Source of the DNA: Lolium rigidum
Taxonomy: Eukaryota > Streptophyta > Magnoliopsida > Poales > Poaceae
DNA: 64,000 nt
Direction: 5' to 3'
NCBI RefSeq assembly: GCF_022539505.1
Contig: NC_061510.1
Span: forward strand, 392,504,249 to 392,568,248
Part shown: in pieces, positions 44,808 to 57,830 of the stretch
How the letters are laid out: each line of letters opens with the position of its first letter
Position numbering within the stretch: the stretch's first letter is position 1
Notes under the pieces: generated by a model
Databases searched by the model: none
Told to the model about the DNA's origin: nothing
The model's input: only the letters and a program-made list of their open reading frames with translations
Position numbers and translations under genes: made by a program

Positions 44808-46406
44808 TGATGGCGTGATTTCACACGCTCGTTGGGAACCCCAAGAGGAAGGTATGATGCGCACAGCGAGCAAGTTTTCCTCGAAAGAAACCAAGGTTTA
44901 TCGAACCAGGAGGAGCCAAGAAGCACGTTGAAGGTTGATGGCGGCGGGATGTAGTGCGGCGCAACACCGGAGATTCCGGCGCCAACGTGGAACCCGCACA
45001 ACACAATCCAAAGTACTTTGCCCCAACGAAACAAGGTGAGGTTGTCAATCTCACCGGCTTGCTGTAACAAAGGATTAACCGTATTGTGTGGAAGATGATT
45101 GTTTGCAGAGAAAACAGTAGAAACAAGTATTGCAAACAGATTTGTATTTCAAGTATTAAAGAATGGACCGGGGTCCACAGCTCACTAGAGGTGTCTCTCC
45201 CATAAGATAAAAGCATGTTGGGTGAACAAATTACAATGGGCAATTGACAAATAGAGAGGGCATAACAATGCACATACATGTCATGATAAGTATAGTGAGA
45301 TTTAATTGGGCATTACGACAAAGTACATAGACCGCCATCCAACCGCATCTATGCCTAAAAAGTCCACCTTCAGTGTTATCATCCGAACCCTTCCAAGCAT
45401 TAAGTTGCAAAGCAACGCACAATTGCATTAAGTATGGTGCGTAATGTAATCAACAACTACATCCTCTGGACATAGCATCAATGTTTTATCCCTAGTGGCA
45501 ACAAGACAACACAACCTTAGAACTTTCTCGTCACTCGTCCCGGTGTCAATGCAGGCATGAACCCACTATCGAGCATAAATACTCCCTCTTGGAGTTAAGA
45601 GCAAAAACTTGGCCAGAGCCTCTACTAATAACGGAGAGCATGCAAGATCATAAACAACACATATGTAATAACTTGATAATTAACATAACATGGTATTCTC
45701 TATCCATCGGATCCCGACAAACACAACATAGAGTATTACGGATAGATGATCTTGATCATGTTAGGCAGCTCACAAGATCCAACAATGAAGCACAATGAGG
45801 AGAAGACAACCATCTAGCTACTGCTATGGACCCATAGTCCAGGGGTGAACTACTCACTCATCACTCCGGAGGCGACCATGGCGGTGTAGAGTCCTCCGGG
45901 AGATGAATCCCCTCTCCGGCAGGTGCCGGAGGAGATCTCCCGTAATCCCCCGAGATGGGATTGGCGGCGGCGGCGTCTCGGTAAGGTTTTCCGTATCGTG
46001 GTTCTTCGCATCGGGGGTTTCGCGACGGAGGCTTTAAGTAGGCGGAAGGGCAACGTGGGGGCCACACGGGGCCCCACACCACAGGTCGGCGCGGCCAAGG
46101 CCTGGGCCGCGCCGCCCTATGGTGGCGGCCCCTCGTGGCCCCACTTCGACTCCTCTTCGGTCTTCTGGAAGCTTCGTGGCAAAATAGGACCCTGGGTCTT
46201 GATTTCGTCCAATTCCGAGAATATTTCGTTACTAGGATTTCTAAACCAAAAACAGCAGAAACAAAGAACCGGCTCTTCGGCATCTTGTTAATAGGTTAGT
46301 TCCGGAAAATGCACGAATATGACATAAAGTGTGCATAAAACATGTAGGTATCATCAATAATATGGCATGGAACATAAGAAATTATCGATACGTCGGAGAC
46401 GTATCA
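44808..46406 (-). repeat. 3' LTR of A'
   Basis: 1,599 bp. On the plus strand it starts TGATGGCGTGATTTCACACG and ends GACGTATCA. It is the partner of 49929-51527. Confidence 0.9.
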
Positions 46407-49154
46407 GCATCCCCAAGCTTAGTTCTCGCTCGTCCCGAGCAGTAAAACGATAACAAAGATAATTTCGAAGTGACATGCCATCATAACCTTGATCATACTA
46501 TTTGTAAACATATGTAATGAATGCAGCGATCAAAACAATGGTAATGACATGAGTAAACAAGTGAATCATAAAGCAAAGACTTTTCATGAATAGTACTTCA
46601 AGACAAGCATCAATAAGTCTTGCATAAGAGTTAACTCATAAAGCAATAAATCAAAGTAAAGGTATTGAAGCAACACAAAGGAAGATTAAGTTTCAGCGGT
46701 TGCTTTCAACTTATAACATGTATATCTCATGGATAATTGTCAACATAGAGTAATATAACAAGTGCAATATGCAAGTATGTAGGAATCAATGCACAGTTCA
46801 CACAAGTGTTTGCTTCTTGAGGTGGAGAGAGATAGGTGAACTCGACTCAACATAAAAGTAAAAAGAATGGTCCTTCAAAGAGGAAAGCATCGATTGCTAT
46901 ATTTGTGCTAGAGCTTTTATTTTGAAAACATGAAACAATTTTGTCAACGGTAGTAATAAAGCATATGAGTTATGAAAATTATATCTTACAAGTTGCAAGC
47001 CTCATGCATAGTATACTAATAGTGCCCGCACCTTGTCCTAATTAGCTTGGACTACCGGATCTTCGCAATGCACATGTTTTAACCAAGTGTCACAATGGGG
47101 TACCTCCATGCCGCCTGTACAAAGGTCTAAGGAGAAAGCTCGCATTTTGGATTTCTCGCTTTTGATTATTCTCAACTTAGACATCCATACCGGGACAACA
47201 TGGACAACAGATAATGGACTCCTCTTTAATGCATAAGCATGTGGCAACAATTATTATTCTCATATGAGATTGAGGATATATGTCCAAAACTCGAAACTTC
47301 CACCATGAATCATGGCTTTAGTTAGCGGCCCAATGTTCTTCTCTAACAATATGCATGCTCCAACCATTAAGGTGGTAGATCTCTCTTACTTCGTACAAGA
47401 CGGACATGCATAGCAACTCACATGATATTCAACAAAGAATAGTTGATGGCGTCCCCGTAAACATGGTTATCGCACAACAAGCAACTTAATAAGAGATAAA
47501 GTGCATAAGTACATATTCAATACCACAATAGTTTTTAAGCTATTTGTCCCATGAGCTATATATTGCAAAGGTGAATGATGGAATTTTAAAGGTAGCACTC
47601 AAGCAATTTACTTTGGAATGGCGGATAAATACCATGTAGTAGGTAGGTATGGTGGACACAAATGGCATAGTGGTTGGCTCAAGTATTTTGGATGCATGAG
47701 AAGTATTCCCTCTCGATACAAGGTTTAGGCTAGCAAGGTTATTTGAAACAAACACAAGGATGAACGGTGCAGCAAAACTCACATAAAAGACATATTGTAA
47801 ACATTATAAGACTCTACACCGTCTTCCTTGTTGTTCAAAACTCAATACTAGATGTTATCTAGACTCTAGAGAAACCAAATATGCAAACCAAATTAGCAAG
47901 CTCTAAGTGTTTCTTCATTAATGGGTGCAAAGTATATGATGCAAGAGCTTAAACATGAGCACAACAATTGCCAAGTATCAAATTATCCAAGACATTTTAG
48001 AATTACTACATGTAGTATTTTCCAATTCCAACCATATAACAATTTAACGAAGAAGAAACTTCGCCATGAATACTATGAGTAGAGCCTAAGGACATACTTG
48101 TCCATATGCTACAGCGGAGCGTGTCTCTCTCCCACAAAGTGAATGCTAGGATCCATTTTATTCAAACAAAACAAAAAACAAAAACAAACCGACGCTCCAA
48201 GCAAAGTGCATAAGATGTGACGGAATAAAAATATAGTTTCAGGGGAGGAACCTGATAATGTTGTCGATGAAGAAGGGGATGCCTTGGGCATCCCCAAGCT
48301 TAGACGCTTGAGTCTTCTTAGAATATGCAGGGGTGAACCACCGGGGCATCCCCAAGCTTAGAGCTTTCACTCTCCTTGATCATATTGCATCATACTCCTC
48401 TCTTGATCCTTGAAAACTTCCTCCACACCAAACTCGAAACAACTCATTAGAGGGTTAGTGCACAATAAAAATTCACATGTTCAGAGGTGACACAATCATT
48501 CTTAACACTTCTGGACATTGCATAAAGCTACTGGACATTAATGGATCAAAGAAATTCATCCAACATAGCAAAAGAGGCAATGCGAAATAAAAGGCAGAAT
48601 CTGTCAAAACAGAACAGTCCGTAAAGATGGATTTTATTAGGCCACCAGACTTGCTCAAATGAAAATGCCCAAATTGAATGAAAGTTGCGTACATATCTGA
48701 GGATCATGCACGTAAATTGGCTTAATTTTCTGAGCTACCTACAGGGAGGTAGACCCAGATTCGTGACAACAAAGAAATCTGGAACTGCGCAGTAATCCAA
48801 ATCTAGTACTTACTTTACTATCAAAGACTTTACTTGGCACAACAAAACATAAAACTAAGATAAGGAGAGGTTGCTACAGTAGTAAACAACTTCCAAGACT
48901 CAAATATAAAACAAAAATACTGTAGTAAAAACATGGGTTGTCTCCCATAAGCGCTTTTCTTTAACGCCTTTCAGCTAGGCGCAGAAAGTGTAACTCAAGT
49001 ATTATCAAAAGATGAAGCATCAACATCATAAGCTCCCCCATCTGTAGTGGTACTAAGGGCTTTGTCAATTTTAGGCCTATAATAATATTTCTTTGGTTTA
49101 GGCACTTTAGAGACATACATAAACTTTTGCTCCTTTCCCACATAAGCTTTCTCT

Positions 49155-49673
49155 CTAAACTCGTAAAGATGAAAAGGTTGAACCCAAGGTTCCCATAGCT
49201 TTTTCAAGTTTGCCAATCCTATTAATTTGATTATCATGGTCAACACAAGTTCCTAGGACACTAATTCTTTCATCAATTCCTCCTAAGGATTTATCAAGTT
49301 TATCAGTTTTATCAAGTAACATCTCCAACTTAGTTTCAACACTAAAATTTTTCTCTATGGTTTCCAATTTTTTCATAACATCCTCAAGGGAGGTTTCAAT
49401 TTTAATTTCATTAACAGGTGGTGTTCCAAATAAACTCTCAATAATGCAACTAGCTTCTAAAGCGGGAGCACCTAGGAAGTTACCTCCCGCGAGACAATCA
49501 AGAACATATCTATTCCAGCTAGAGATACCAACATAAAAATTCTCGAGTAGGATAGTGGTGGAGTGTTTCTTAGTGCACCTATTATGGGCATCACTAATTC
49601 TATACCAAGCATCTTTTAAACATTCTCCCCCTTGTTGCTTAAATGAACGAACTTCAACTTCAGGATTACTCAT
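49155..49673 (-). pseudogene. Gag-like ORF of A', frameshifted
   Basis: It starts MSNPEVEVRSFKQQGGECLK and is nearly identical to the frame in element A over about 150 residues. One extra A in the run after GKLEK (about 49196-49202) shifts the frame, so the rest of the protein (VQPFHLYEFREKAYVGKEQK) continues in another frame to about 48995. A single sequencing error could also produce this. Confidence 0.7.
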
Positions 49674-49899
49674 TTTAGCAGTAGTAAATAAAGCAAACTA
49701 GATAAAGTAAATGCAAGTAAACTAATTTTTTGTGTGTTTTTGATATAGAGTGCAAGACAGTAAATAAAGTAAAACTAGCAACTAATTTTTTTGTGTTTTG
49801 ATATAATGCAGCAAACAAAGTAGTAAATAAAATAAAGCAAGACAAAAACAAAGTAAAGAGATTGAGAAGTGGAGACTCCCCTTGCAGCGTGTCTTGATC

Positions 49900-49917
49900 T
49901 CCCCGGCAACGGCGCCA
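49900..49917 (-). promoter_or_regulatory. Primer-binding site of A'
   Basis: TGGCGCCGTTGCCGGGGA on the minus strand is an 18-nt perfect complement of the plant tRNA-Asp 3' end, 11 nt after the LTR. Confidence 0.9.
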
Positions 49918-49928
49918 AAAAATATGCT

Positions 49929-51527
49929 TGATGGCGTGTATTTCACACGTTCGTTGGGAACCCCAAGAGGAAGGTATGATGCGCACAGCAGCAAGTTTTC
50001 CCTCAGAAAGAAACCAAGGTTTATCGAACCAGGAGGAGCCAAGAAGCACGTTGAAGGTTGATGGCGGCGGGATGTAGTGCGGCGCAACACCAGAGATTCC
50101 GGCGCCAACGTGGAACCTGCACAACACAATCCAAAGTACTTTGCCCCAACGAAACAGTGAGGTTGTCAATCTCACCGGCTTGCTGTAACAAAGGATTAAC
50201 CGTATTGTGTGGAAGATGATTGTTTGCAGAGAAAACAAGTAAAAACAAGTATTGCAGCAGATTTGTATTTCAGTATTAAAGAATGGACCGGGGTCCACAG
50301 TTCACTAGAGGTGTCTCTCCCATAAGATAAAAGCATGTTGGGTGAACAAATTACGGTCGGGCAATTGACAAATAGAGAGGGCATAACAATGCACATACAT
50401 GTCATGATAAGTATAGTGAGATTTAATTGGGCATTACGACAAAGTACATAGACCGCCATCCAACCGCATCTATGCCTAAAAAGTCCACCTTCAGAGTTAT
50501 CATCCGAACCCCTTCCAGTATTAAGTTGCAAAGCAACGGACAATTGCATTAAGTATGGTGCGTAATGTAATCAATAACTACATCCTCGGACATAGCATCA
50601 ATGTTTTATCCCTAGTGGCAACAAGCACAACACAACCTTAGAACTTTCTGCTACTCGTCCCGTGTGTCAATGCGAGCATGAACCCACTATCGAGCATAAA
50701 TACTCCCTCTTGGAGTTAAGAGCAAAAACTTGGCTGAGCCTCTACTAATAACGGAGAGCATGCAAGATCATAAACAACACATATGTAATAACTTGATAAT
50801 TAACATAACATGGTATTCTCTATCCATCGGATCCCGACAAACACAACATAGAGTATTACAGATAGATGATCTTGATCATGTTAGGCAGCTCACAAGATCC
50901 AACAATGAAGCACAATGAGGAGAAGACAACCATCTAGCTATCGCTATGGACCCATAGTCCAGGGTGAACTACTCACTCATCACTCCGGAGGCGACCATGG
51001 CGGTGTAGAGTCCTCCGGGAGATGAATCCCCTCTCGGCAGGGTGCCGGAGGAGATCTCCGAATCCCCCGAGATGGGATTGGCGGCCGCGGCGTCCTCGGT
51101 AAGGTTTTCTCGTCATCGTGGTTCTTCGCATCAGGGGTTTCGCGACGTGAGGCTTAAGTAGGCGGAAGGCAACGTGGGGGCCACACGAGGGCCCCACACC
51201 ACAGGTCGGCGCGGCCAAGAGCCGAGTCGCGCCGCCCTATGGTGGCGGCCCCTCGTGGCCCCACTTCGACTCCTCTTCGGTCTTCCTGGAAGCTTCATGG
51301 CAAAATAGACCCCGGGTCTTGATTTCGTCCAATTCCGAGAATATTTCGTTACTAGGATTTCTGAAACCAAAAACAGCGAAAACAACAACCTGGCTCTTCG
51401 GCATCTTGTTAATAGGTTAGTTCCAGAAAATGCACGAATATGACATAAAGTGTGCATAAAACATGTAGGTATCATCAATAATATGGCATGGAACATAAGA
51501 AATTATCGATACGTCGGAGACGTATCA
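49929..51527 (-). repeat. 5' LTR of A'
   Basis: 1,599 bp. On the plus strand it starts TGATGGCGTGTATTTCACAC and ends GACGTATCA. It is the partner of 44808-46406. Confidence 0.9.
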
Positions 51528-52220
51528 GGTCGTAACATAGATAAATAGTGATACAAAGCTCATGATCACATAAAGATCACACCATGGGAGAGAGATGAAC
51601 CACATAGCTACCGGTAGAGCCCTCAGCCTCGGGGAGAACTACTCCCTCCTCATCATGGGAGACGAGCAACGACGATGAAGATGGCGGTGGTGTCGATGGA
51701 GATGACTCCGGGGGCAATTCCCGTCCGGCGGAGTGCGGAACGAGAGACTTATGTCCCCCAAAACGGAGATTGGCGATGGCGGCGGCGCCCCTGGAGTCTT
51801 TCTGGAGTATGATAGATTGATGTAGCGTTTTCCGTTGCGAGGGAATTTATAGGCGAAAGGGCGGCGCGAGGGGGTGCCCGGGGGGCCCACCCCATAGCTG
51901 GGCGCACCCCCCCTCTTGGCCGCGCCGCCAGGTGGTGTGCGGCCCCCTTGGCCCCTCCCCGTCTCTCCTTCGGTGTTCTGGGTCCGTCTCGGTAAAATAG
52001 GAGGTTTGGCTTTTGTTTCGTCGAATTCCGAGAATATTGCCCGAACAGCTTTTCTGGAACCAAAAACAGCGAGAAAACGAGAGCGGCACTTCGGCATCTT
52101 GTTAATAGGTTAGTCCCGGAAAATGCATAAAAACATTATAAAGTGTGAGCAAAACATGTAGGTATTGTCATAAAACTAGCATGGAACATCAGAAATTATA
52201 GATACGTTGGAGACGTATCA

Positions 52221-54838
52221 AGCATCCCCAAGCTTAGTTCCTACTCGCCCTCGAGTAGGTAAACGATAAAAAGAATAATTTATGAAGTGACATGCTACCA
52301 ACATAATCTTGATCATACTATTGTAAAGAATATGAGATGAATGAAGTGACTCAAGGCAATGATCTATAGTTTGCTAACAAATAGATAACATATAGCAAAA
52401 CTTTTCATGAATAGTACTTTCAAGACAAGCATCAAAAAGTCTTGCATAAGAGTTAACTCATAAAGCAATAAATTCTTAATAAGAGGTTTGAAGCGACACA
52501 AAGGAAGATTTAAGTTTAAGCAATTGCTTTCAACTTCAACATGCATATCTCATGGATATTTGTCAACACAAAGTAATATAATAAGTGCAATAAGTAAGCA
52601 TGTAAGAATCAATGCACAGTTGACACAAGTGTTTGCTTCTAAGATAGAAAGAAGTAGGTAAACTGACTCAACATAAAGTAAAAGAAAGGCCCTTCGCAGA
52701 GGAAAGCATGGATTACTCATGTGCTAGAGCTTTTATTTTGAAAACATGGAAACAATTTTGTCAACGGTAGTAATAATTCATATCTGTTATGCATAAGACC
52801 TCTTATAAGTTGCAAGCCTCATGCATCGAATACCAATAGTGCTCGCACCTTGTCCTAATTAACTCGGATTTCCATGGATTATCATTGCATTACATATGTT
52901 TCAACCAAGTGTCACAAAGGGGTACCTCTATGCCGCTCGTACAAGGGTCCAAGGAGATAGATCGCATTTGATTTCTCGGTTTTGATAGATCTCAACTTGA
53001 GGACATCCATACCGGGACAACATAGAAAACAGATAATGGACTCCTCTTTTTAATGCTTAAGCATTCAACAACGGATAATATTCTCATAAGAGATTGAGGA
53101 TTAATGTCCAAGCTAAAACTTCCACCATGATACATGGCTTTGGTTGGCGGCCCAATGTTCTTCTCTAACAATATGCATACTCAAACCATTTAATCATGAT
53201 AAATCACCCTTACTTCAAACAAGACGAACATGCATATCAACTCACATGATATTCAACAAAGGTGTAAAAAGTTCATGGCGTCCCCAGAAACATGGTTACC
53301 GCTCAACAGGCAACTTATAAGAAATAAGATACATAAACAACATATTCAATACCACAATATTTTTTAAGCTATTTTCCCATGAGCTATGTATTGCAAAGAC
53401 AAGGAATGAAATTTTAAAGGTAGCACACAAGCAATTTACTTTGGAATGGCAGAGAAATACCACATAGTAGGTAGTTATGGTGGACACAAATGGCATGAGT
53501 TTTGGCTCATGGTTTTTGGATGCACGAGAAGCATTTCCTCTCAGTACAAGGCTTTGGCTAGCAAGGTTGTTTGAAGCAAACACAAGTATGAACCGGTACA
53601 GCAAAACTTACATAAGAACATATTGCAAGCATTATAAGACTCTACATTGTCTTCCTTGTTGCTCAAACACTTTTACCAGAAAATATCTAGACCTTAGAGA
53701 GATCAATCATGCAATCCAAATTTCAACAAGCTCTACGATAGTTCTCCACTAATAGGTTTAAACTACATGATGCAAGAGCTTAAACATGATCTACTTGAGA
53801 GCTCAAAACAATTGCCAAGTATCAAATTATTCAAGACAATATACCATTTACCACATGAAGCATTTTCCGTTTCCAACCAAATAGCAATAAGTGAAGCGAT
53901 CAACTTTCGCCATTGAACATTAAAAGTAAACGCGAAGATCACTAGTGTTCATATGAAAAAGCGGAGCGTGTCTCTCTCCCACACAAGCATGATAGGATCC
54001 GATTTATTCAGAGAATGAAAATAACAAAACGAAAATGAAAGCACACAGACGCTCCAAGTAAAGCACATAAGATGTGACGGAATAAAAATATAGTTTCACT
54101 AGAGGTGACCTGATAAGTTGTGATGAAGAAGGGGTTGCCTTGGGCATCCCCAAGCTTAGATGCTTGAGTCTTCTTGAAATATGCAGGGATGAACCACGGG
54201 GGCATCCCCAAGCTTAGACTTTTCACTCTTCTTGATCATATTATATCATCCTCCTCTCTTGACCCTTGAAAACTTCCTCCACACCAAACTCAAAACAAAC
54301 TCATTAGAGGGTTAGTGCATAATCAAAAATTCACATGTTCAGAGAGGACACAATCATTCGTAACACTTCTGGACATTACCCAAAGCTACTGAAAGTTAAT
54401 GGAACAAAGAAATCCACTCAACACAGTAAAAGAGGCAATGCAAAATAAAAGGCAGAATCTGTCAAAACAGAACAGTCCGTAAAGACGAATTTTTTCGAGA
54501 CACTTAACTTGCTCAGATCAGAAAACTCAAAACTAATGAAAGTTGCGTACATATCTGAGGAACACGCATGAATTTTTGCAGAATTTTTAGGTTCTGCTAC
54601 AGAGAGATCTACTCATATTCGTGACAGCTAAAAATCTGTTTCTGCGCAGAAATCATAATCTAGTATCAACTTTCTATTAGAGACTTTACTTGGCACAACA
54701 ATGCAATAAAATAAAGATAAGGAGAGGTTGCTACAGTAGTAACAACTTCCAAGACACAACAAAACAGTAGCAAAATAAAACATGGGTTATCTCCCAAGAA
54801 GTGCTTTCTTTAAAGCCATTAAGATGGGCTCAATGATT
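52221..54838 (-). other. Non-coding internal region of element B
   Basis: This region is clearly related to the spacer of A and A', so the elements share an ancestor internally although their LTRs differ. The polypurine motif next to the LTR (52222) is repeated near 54150 and 54205. No gene is recognised. Confidence 0.7.
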
Positions 54839-55693
54839 TTAATGATGCTCACGCAAGAAATAAGAGTTGAAGTAAAAGAGAGCATCAAGAAGCAAATTCA
54901 AAACACATTTAAGCCTAACCCACTTCCTATGAAAAGGAATCTTGTAAAGGAACAAGTACTGAAAGCACAAAACAACAAGCATAGAAAGGCAACACAAGCG
55001 CAACTTCAAGATTCTCAACATAAAGAGGGGAAACTTAATATTATTAAGATGCATATAACCATGTTTCCCTCTCTCATAATAACTTTCAGTAGCATCATTG
55101 ATGAAATCCACAATATAACTATCACATGAAACATTCTTATCATGAGCTACATGCATAAAATTATTACTCTCCACATAAGCATAGTCATTACTATTAATTG
55201 TAGTGGGAGCAAATTCAATAAGATAGACTTCATTATTATTCTCATCACCATAATCATCATATATAGGAGGCATATTGTAATCATAATTAATTTTCTCCTC
55301 AATAGTAGGTGGACTGAAAATATCATATTCATCATTGTAATCATCATAAATTGCAGGCATGGTATAATCATAATAACCTTTACCTCCATAGTAGGTGGCA
55401 CCAAAAATACCACTATCATTATAATCATCATAAATGGGAGGCAAAGTATCATCAAAGTAAATTTTCTCCTCAAAACTTGGGGAACTAAAAATATCATGCT
55501 CCTCAAAACCCGCTTCCCCAAGCTTAGAATTTTCAATAGCATTAGCAACAATGGTGTTCAAAGAATTCATACTAATAACATTGCCATTAGCATGCAAATA
55601 AAGTTCCATAGGTTTTTTAATTTTCGCATCAAACAATTCATGTCTTAACTCAGGAAAAAGATTAAAAAGCTCACTAAATTTGTTGTTTTCCAT
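54839..55693 (-). CDS. Hypothetical element-B protein with YDDYND repeats
   Basis: This intact 284-residue frame starts MENNKFSELFNLFPELRHEL. Residues about 80-150 repeat a Tyr/Asp-rich unit of the form LPPIYDDYNDxxxF three times (PPIYDDYNDS, PAIYDDYNDE, PPIYDDYGDE), alternating with SPSFEEKIYFDD and SPPTIEEKINYDY. About residues 225-265 are hydrophobic (FPLFMLRILKLRLCCLSMLV and following), a possible membrane segment. It occupies the place of gag, directly downstream of the primer site and unlike the gag-like ORF of A. I recall similar frames in Triticeae retroelements but know no function. It is the longest undamaged coding frame in the window. Confidence 0.55.
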   Translation of the reverse strand: MENNKFSELFNLFPELRHELFDAKIKKPMELYLHANGNVISMNSLNTIVANAIENSKLGEAGFEEHDIFSSPSFEEKIYFDDTLPPIYDDYNDSGIFGATYYGGKGYYDYTMPAIYDDYNDEYDIFSPPTIEEKINYDYNMPPIYDDYGDENNNEVYLIEFAPTTINSNDYAYVESNNFMHVAHDKNVSCDSYIVDFINDATESYYERGKHGYMHLNNIKFPLFMLRILKLRLCCLSMLVVLCFQYLFLYKIPFHRKWVRLKCVLNLLLDALFYFNSYFLREHH

Positions 55694-55839
55694 TATGCCT
55701 AACTAGTGAAAAATAAAAACAAGAGACAAAAAGATAAAATTGCAGAATCTAAAGGAGATACCTTCGAGCACTCACACACCGGCAACAGTGCTAGGAAATA
55801 GCTTAGTAGTCGGAGGATGTGAATACCTTTTACCTTACC

Positions 55840-55857
55840 TCCCCGGCAACGGCGCCA
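55840..55857 (-). promoter_or_regulatory. Primer-binding site of element B
   Basis: TGGCGCCGTTGCCGGGGA on the minus strand perfectly complements the tRNA-Asp 3' end. Confidence 0.9.
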
Positions 55858-55867
55858 GAAAATAGCT

Positions 55868-57349
55868 TGATGTCTACGCACGCTTCTATTCCTGTAGACA
55901 GTGTTGGGCCCCCAAGAGCAGAGGTTTGTAGAACAGCAGCAAGTTTCCCTTAAGTGAATCACCCAAGGTTTATCGAACTCAGGGAGGTAGAGGTCAGAGA
56001 TATCCCTCTCAAGCAACCCTGCAATTAAGATACAAGAAGTCTCTTGTGTCCCCAACACACCTAATACACTTGTCAGATGTATAGGTGCACTAGTTCGGCG
56101 AAGAGATAGTGAAATACAAGTAATATGGATGATTGTAGGTAGTAATTGCAATCTGAAATAAAAATGGCAGCAAGCAAACATGTAGTAGAACTTGTTGGAA
56201 ACGGTGTTTCAATGCTTAGAAACAAGGCCTAGGGATCATATTTTCACTAGTGGACACTCTCAACAATGATCACATAATAAATAAATAACTTCTCCTCACC
56301 TGTACTACTCTCAAACACTCTATTGTTGGATAACAAACACCATTCATTGTGTAGGGCTACAAGAGCACACCTCAAGCCGGAGTAAACAAGCTCCACAACT
56401 TCCGGAGTTGATATTAATTAAAGTAACCTCTAGAGTGCATAATAGACCGTTGCAATTTAGACCGAGTACTAACATAGCATACACACTGTCACCAATAGCT
56501 ATGAAAGGGGGAATAGATCACATCAATACTATTATAGTAATAGTTAACTTCATAATCTACAAGAGATTATAATCATAACCTATGCCAAGTACTACATGAT
56601 GCACACACTGTCAACTTTACATCATGGAGGAGGAATAGACTACTTTAATAACATCACTAGAGTAGCACATAGATAAATAGTGATACAAAGCTCATGATCA
56701 CATAAAGATCACACCATGGGAGAGAGAGATGAACCACATAGCTACCGGTAGAACCCTCAGCCTCGGGGGAGAACTACTCCCTCCTCATCATGGGAGACAG
56801 CAACGGCGATGAAGATGGCGGTGGTGTCGATGGAGATGACTCCGGGGGCAATTCCCCGTCCTGGCGGAGTGCCGGAACAGAGACTTCTGTCCCCCGAAAC
56901 GGAAGTTCGCGATGGCGGAGGCGCCCCTGGAGTCTTTCTGGAGTATGATAGATTGATGTAGGGTTTTCCATTGCGAGGGAATTTATAGGCGAAAGGGCGG
57001 CGCGAGGGGGTGCCCGGGGGGCCCACCCCATAGCTGGGCGCGCCCCCCTCTTGGCCGCGCCGCCAGGTGGTGTGCGGCCCCCTTGGCCCCTCTCCGTCTC
57101 TCCTTCGGTGTTCTGGGTCCGTCTCGGTAAAATAGGAGGTTTGGCTTTTGTTTCGTCGAATTCCGAGAATATTGTCCGAACAGCTTTTCTGGAACCAAAA
57201 ATAGCAGAAAACAGGAACTGGCACTTCGGCATATTGTTAATAGGTTAGTCCCGGAAAATGCATAAAAACATTATAAAGTGTGAGCAAAACATGTAGGTAT
57301 TGTCATAAAACTAGCATGGAACATCAGAAATTATAGATACGTTGGAGAC
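55868..57349 (-). repeat. 5' LTR of element B
   Basis: On the plus strand it runs from TGATGTCTACGCACGC to TTGGAGAC, with the terminal GTATCA missing. It carries a minus-strand TATA-like CCTATAAATTCCC near 56980-56992. It matches 44007-44807 joined to 51528-52220. Confidence 0.85.
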
Positions 57350-57830
57350 CATTTACTTAAGGCTATGGTTGGGGAAACCTTAATGCTTGCTAGTATTTAC
57401 GGATGTTTGCTAGCAAGCCAATCATATAGTACTTGTAATCCCGGAGGGAGAGCATGTATATTTAGCCTCTCCTACATAGTAAGCTGCATCGAAGACATTG
57501 AACCCAAGATCTTCACTAATTGATCTTGGAAAAAGCCACCACTATTACCACCGCCTTTCCACACTCATGGTACTGTTAGTTTAGTTTGTTTTATTGCTTC
57601 AGCACTAACATTTATTCCGTGTATTTTATTGTTCTGCAAAGTCACCTCTCATACCCGTTATCGCTCTAGTTTTATTTCCTAGATATTTTAAACGCTTAGT
57701 GTGCGTAGAGTTGTATCAGTGGTTGATAGAACTTGAGAGAATGTTTATCCTACCTTTAGCTCCTCGTTGGGTTCGACACTCTTACTTATCGAAAAGGTTA
57801 CACGCGATCCCCTATACTTGTGGGTTATCA
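57350..57830 (+). mobile_element. LTR C, second part
   Basis: It ends CTATACTTGTGGGTTATCA, an LTR-type TG...CA terminus, preceded by TTGGGTTCGACACTCTTAC. Joined to 43213-44006 it makes an LTR of about 1.28 kb plus the part lost in the gap. No primer site follows, so it is either a solo LTR or a 3' LTR. That the two parts belong together is an inference from the CCAT overlap at the B junctions. Confidence 0.55.

Larger units (their letters stand above)
44808..51527 (-). mobile_element. LTR element A' (LARD-like), complete, inserted in the 3' LTR of B
   Basis: Both LTRs (44808-46406 and 49929-51527) are 1,599 bp and highly similar, with scattered single-base differences and small indels. The primer site is 49900-49917, a perfect tRNA-Asp complement. 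The polypurine tract on the minus strand is next to 46407. The internal layout matches element A: gag-like frame, long spacer and repeated AAGCTTGGGGATGC motifs. Comparison with the second B LTR (AGTAGCACATAGATAAA at 56660) locates the insertion after AGTAGCAC. The flanks GCACAC and GGTCGTAAC do not form a clean duplication. Confidence 0.9.
44007..57349 (-). mobile_element. LTR element B (LARD-like), minus strand, split by A'
   Basis: The 5' LTR is 55868-57349 and the 3' LTR is 44007-44807 plus 51528-52220 (1,482 and 1,494 bp). The internal part is 52221-55867, with a perfect tRNA-Asp primer site at 55840-55857. The right LTR lacks its last six bases (expected GTATCA): it reads TTGGAGAC directly into CATTTACTT. 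The left flank ends GCCAT and the right flank begins CCAT, which fits a 5-bp duplication partly lost in a small deletion. There is no pol. Confidence 0.85.
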
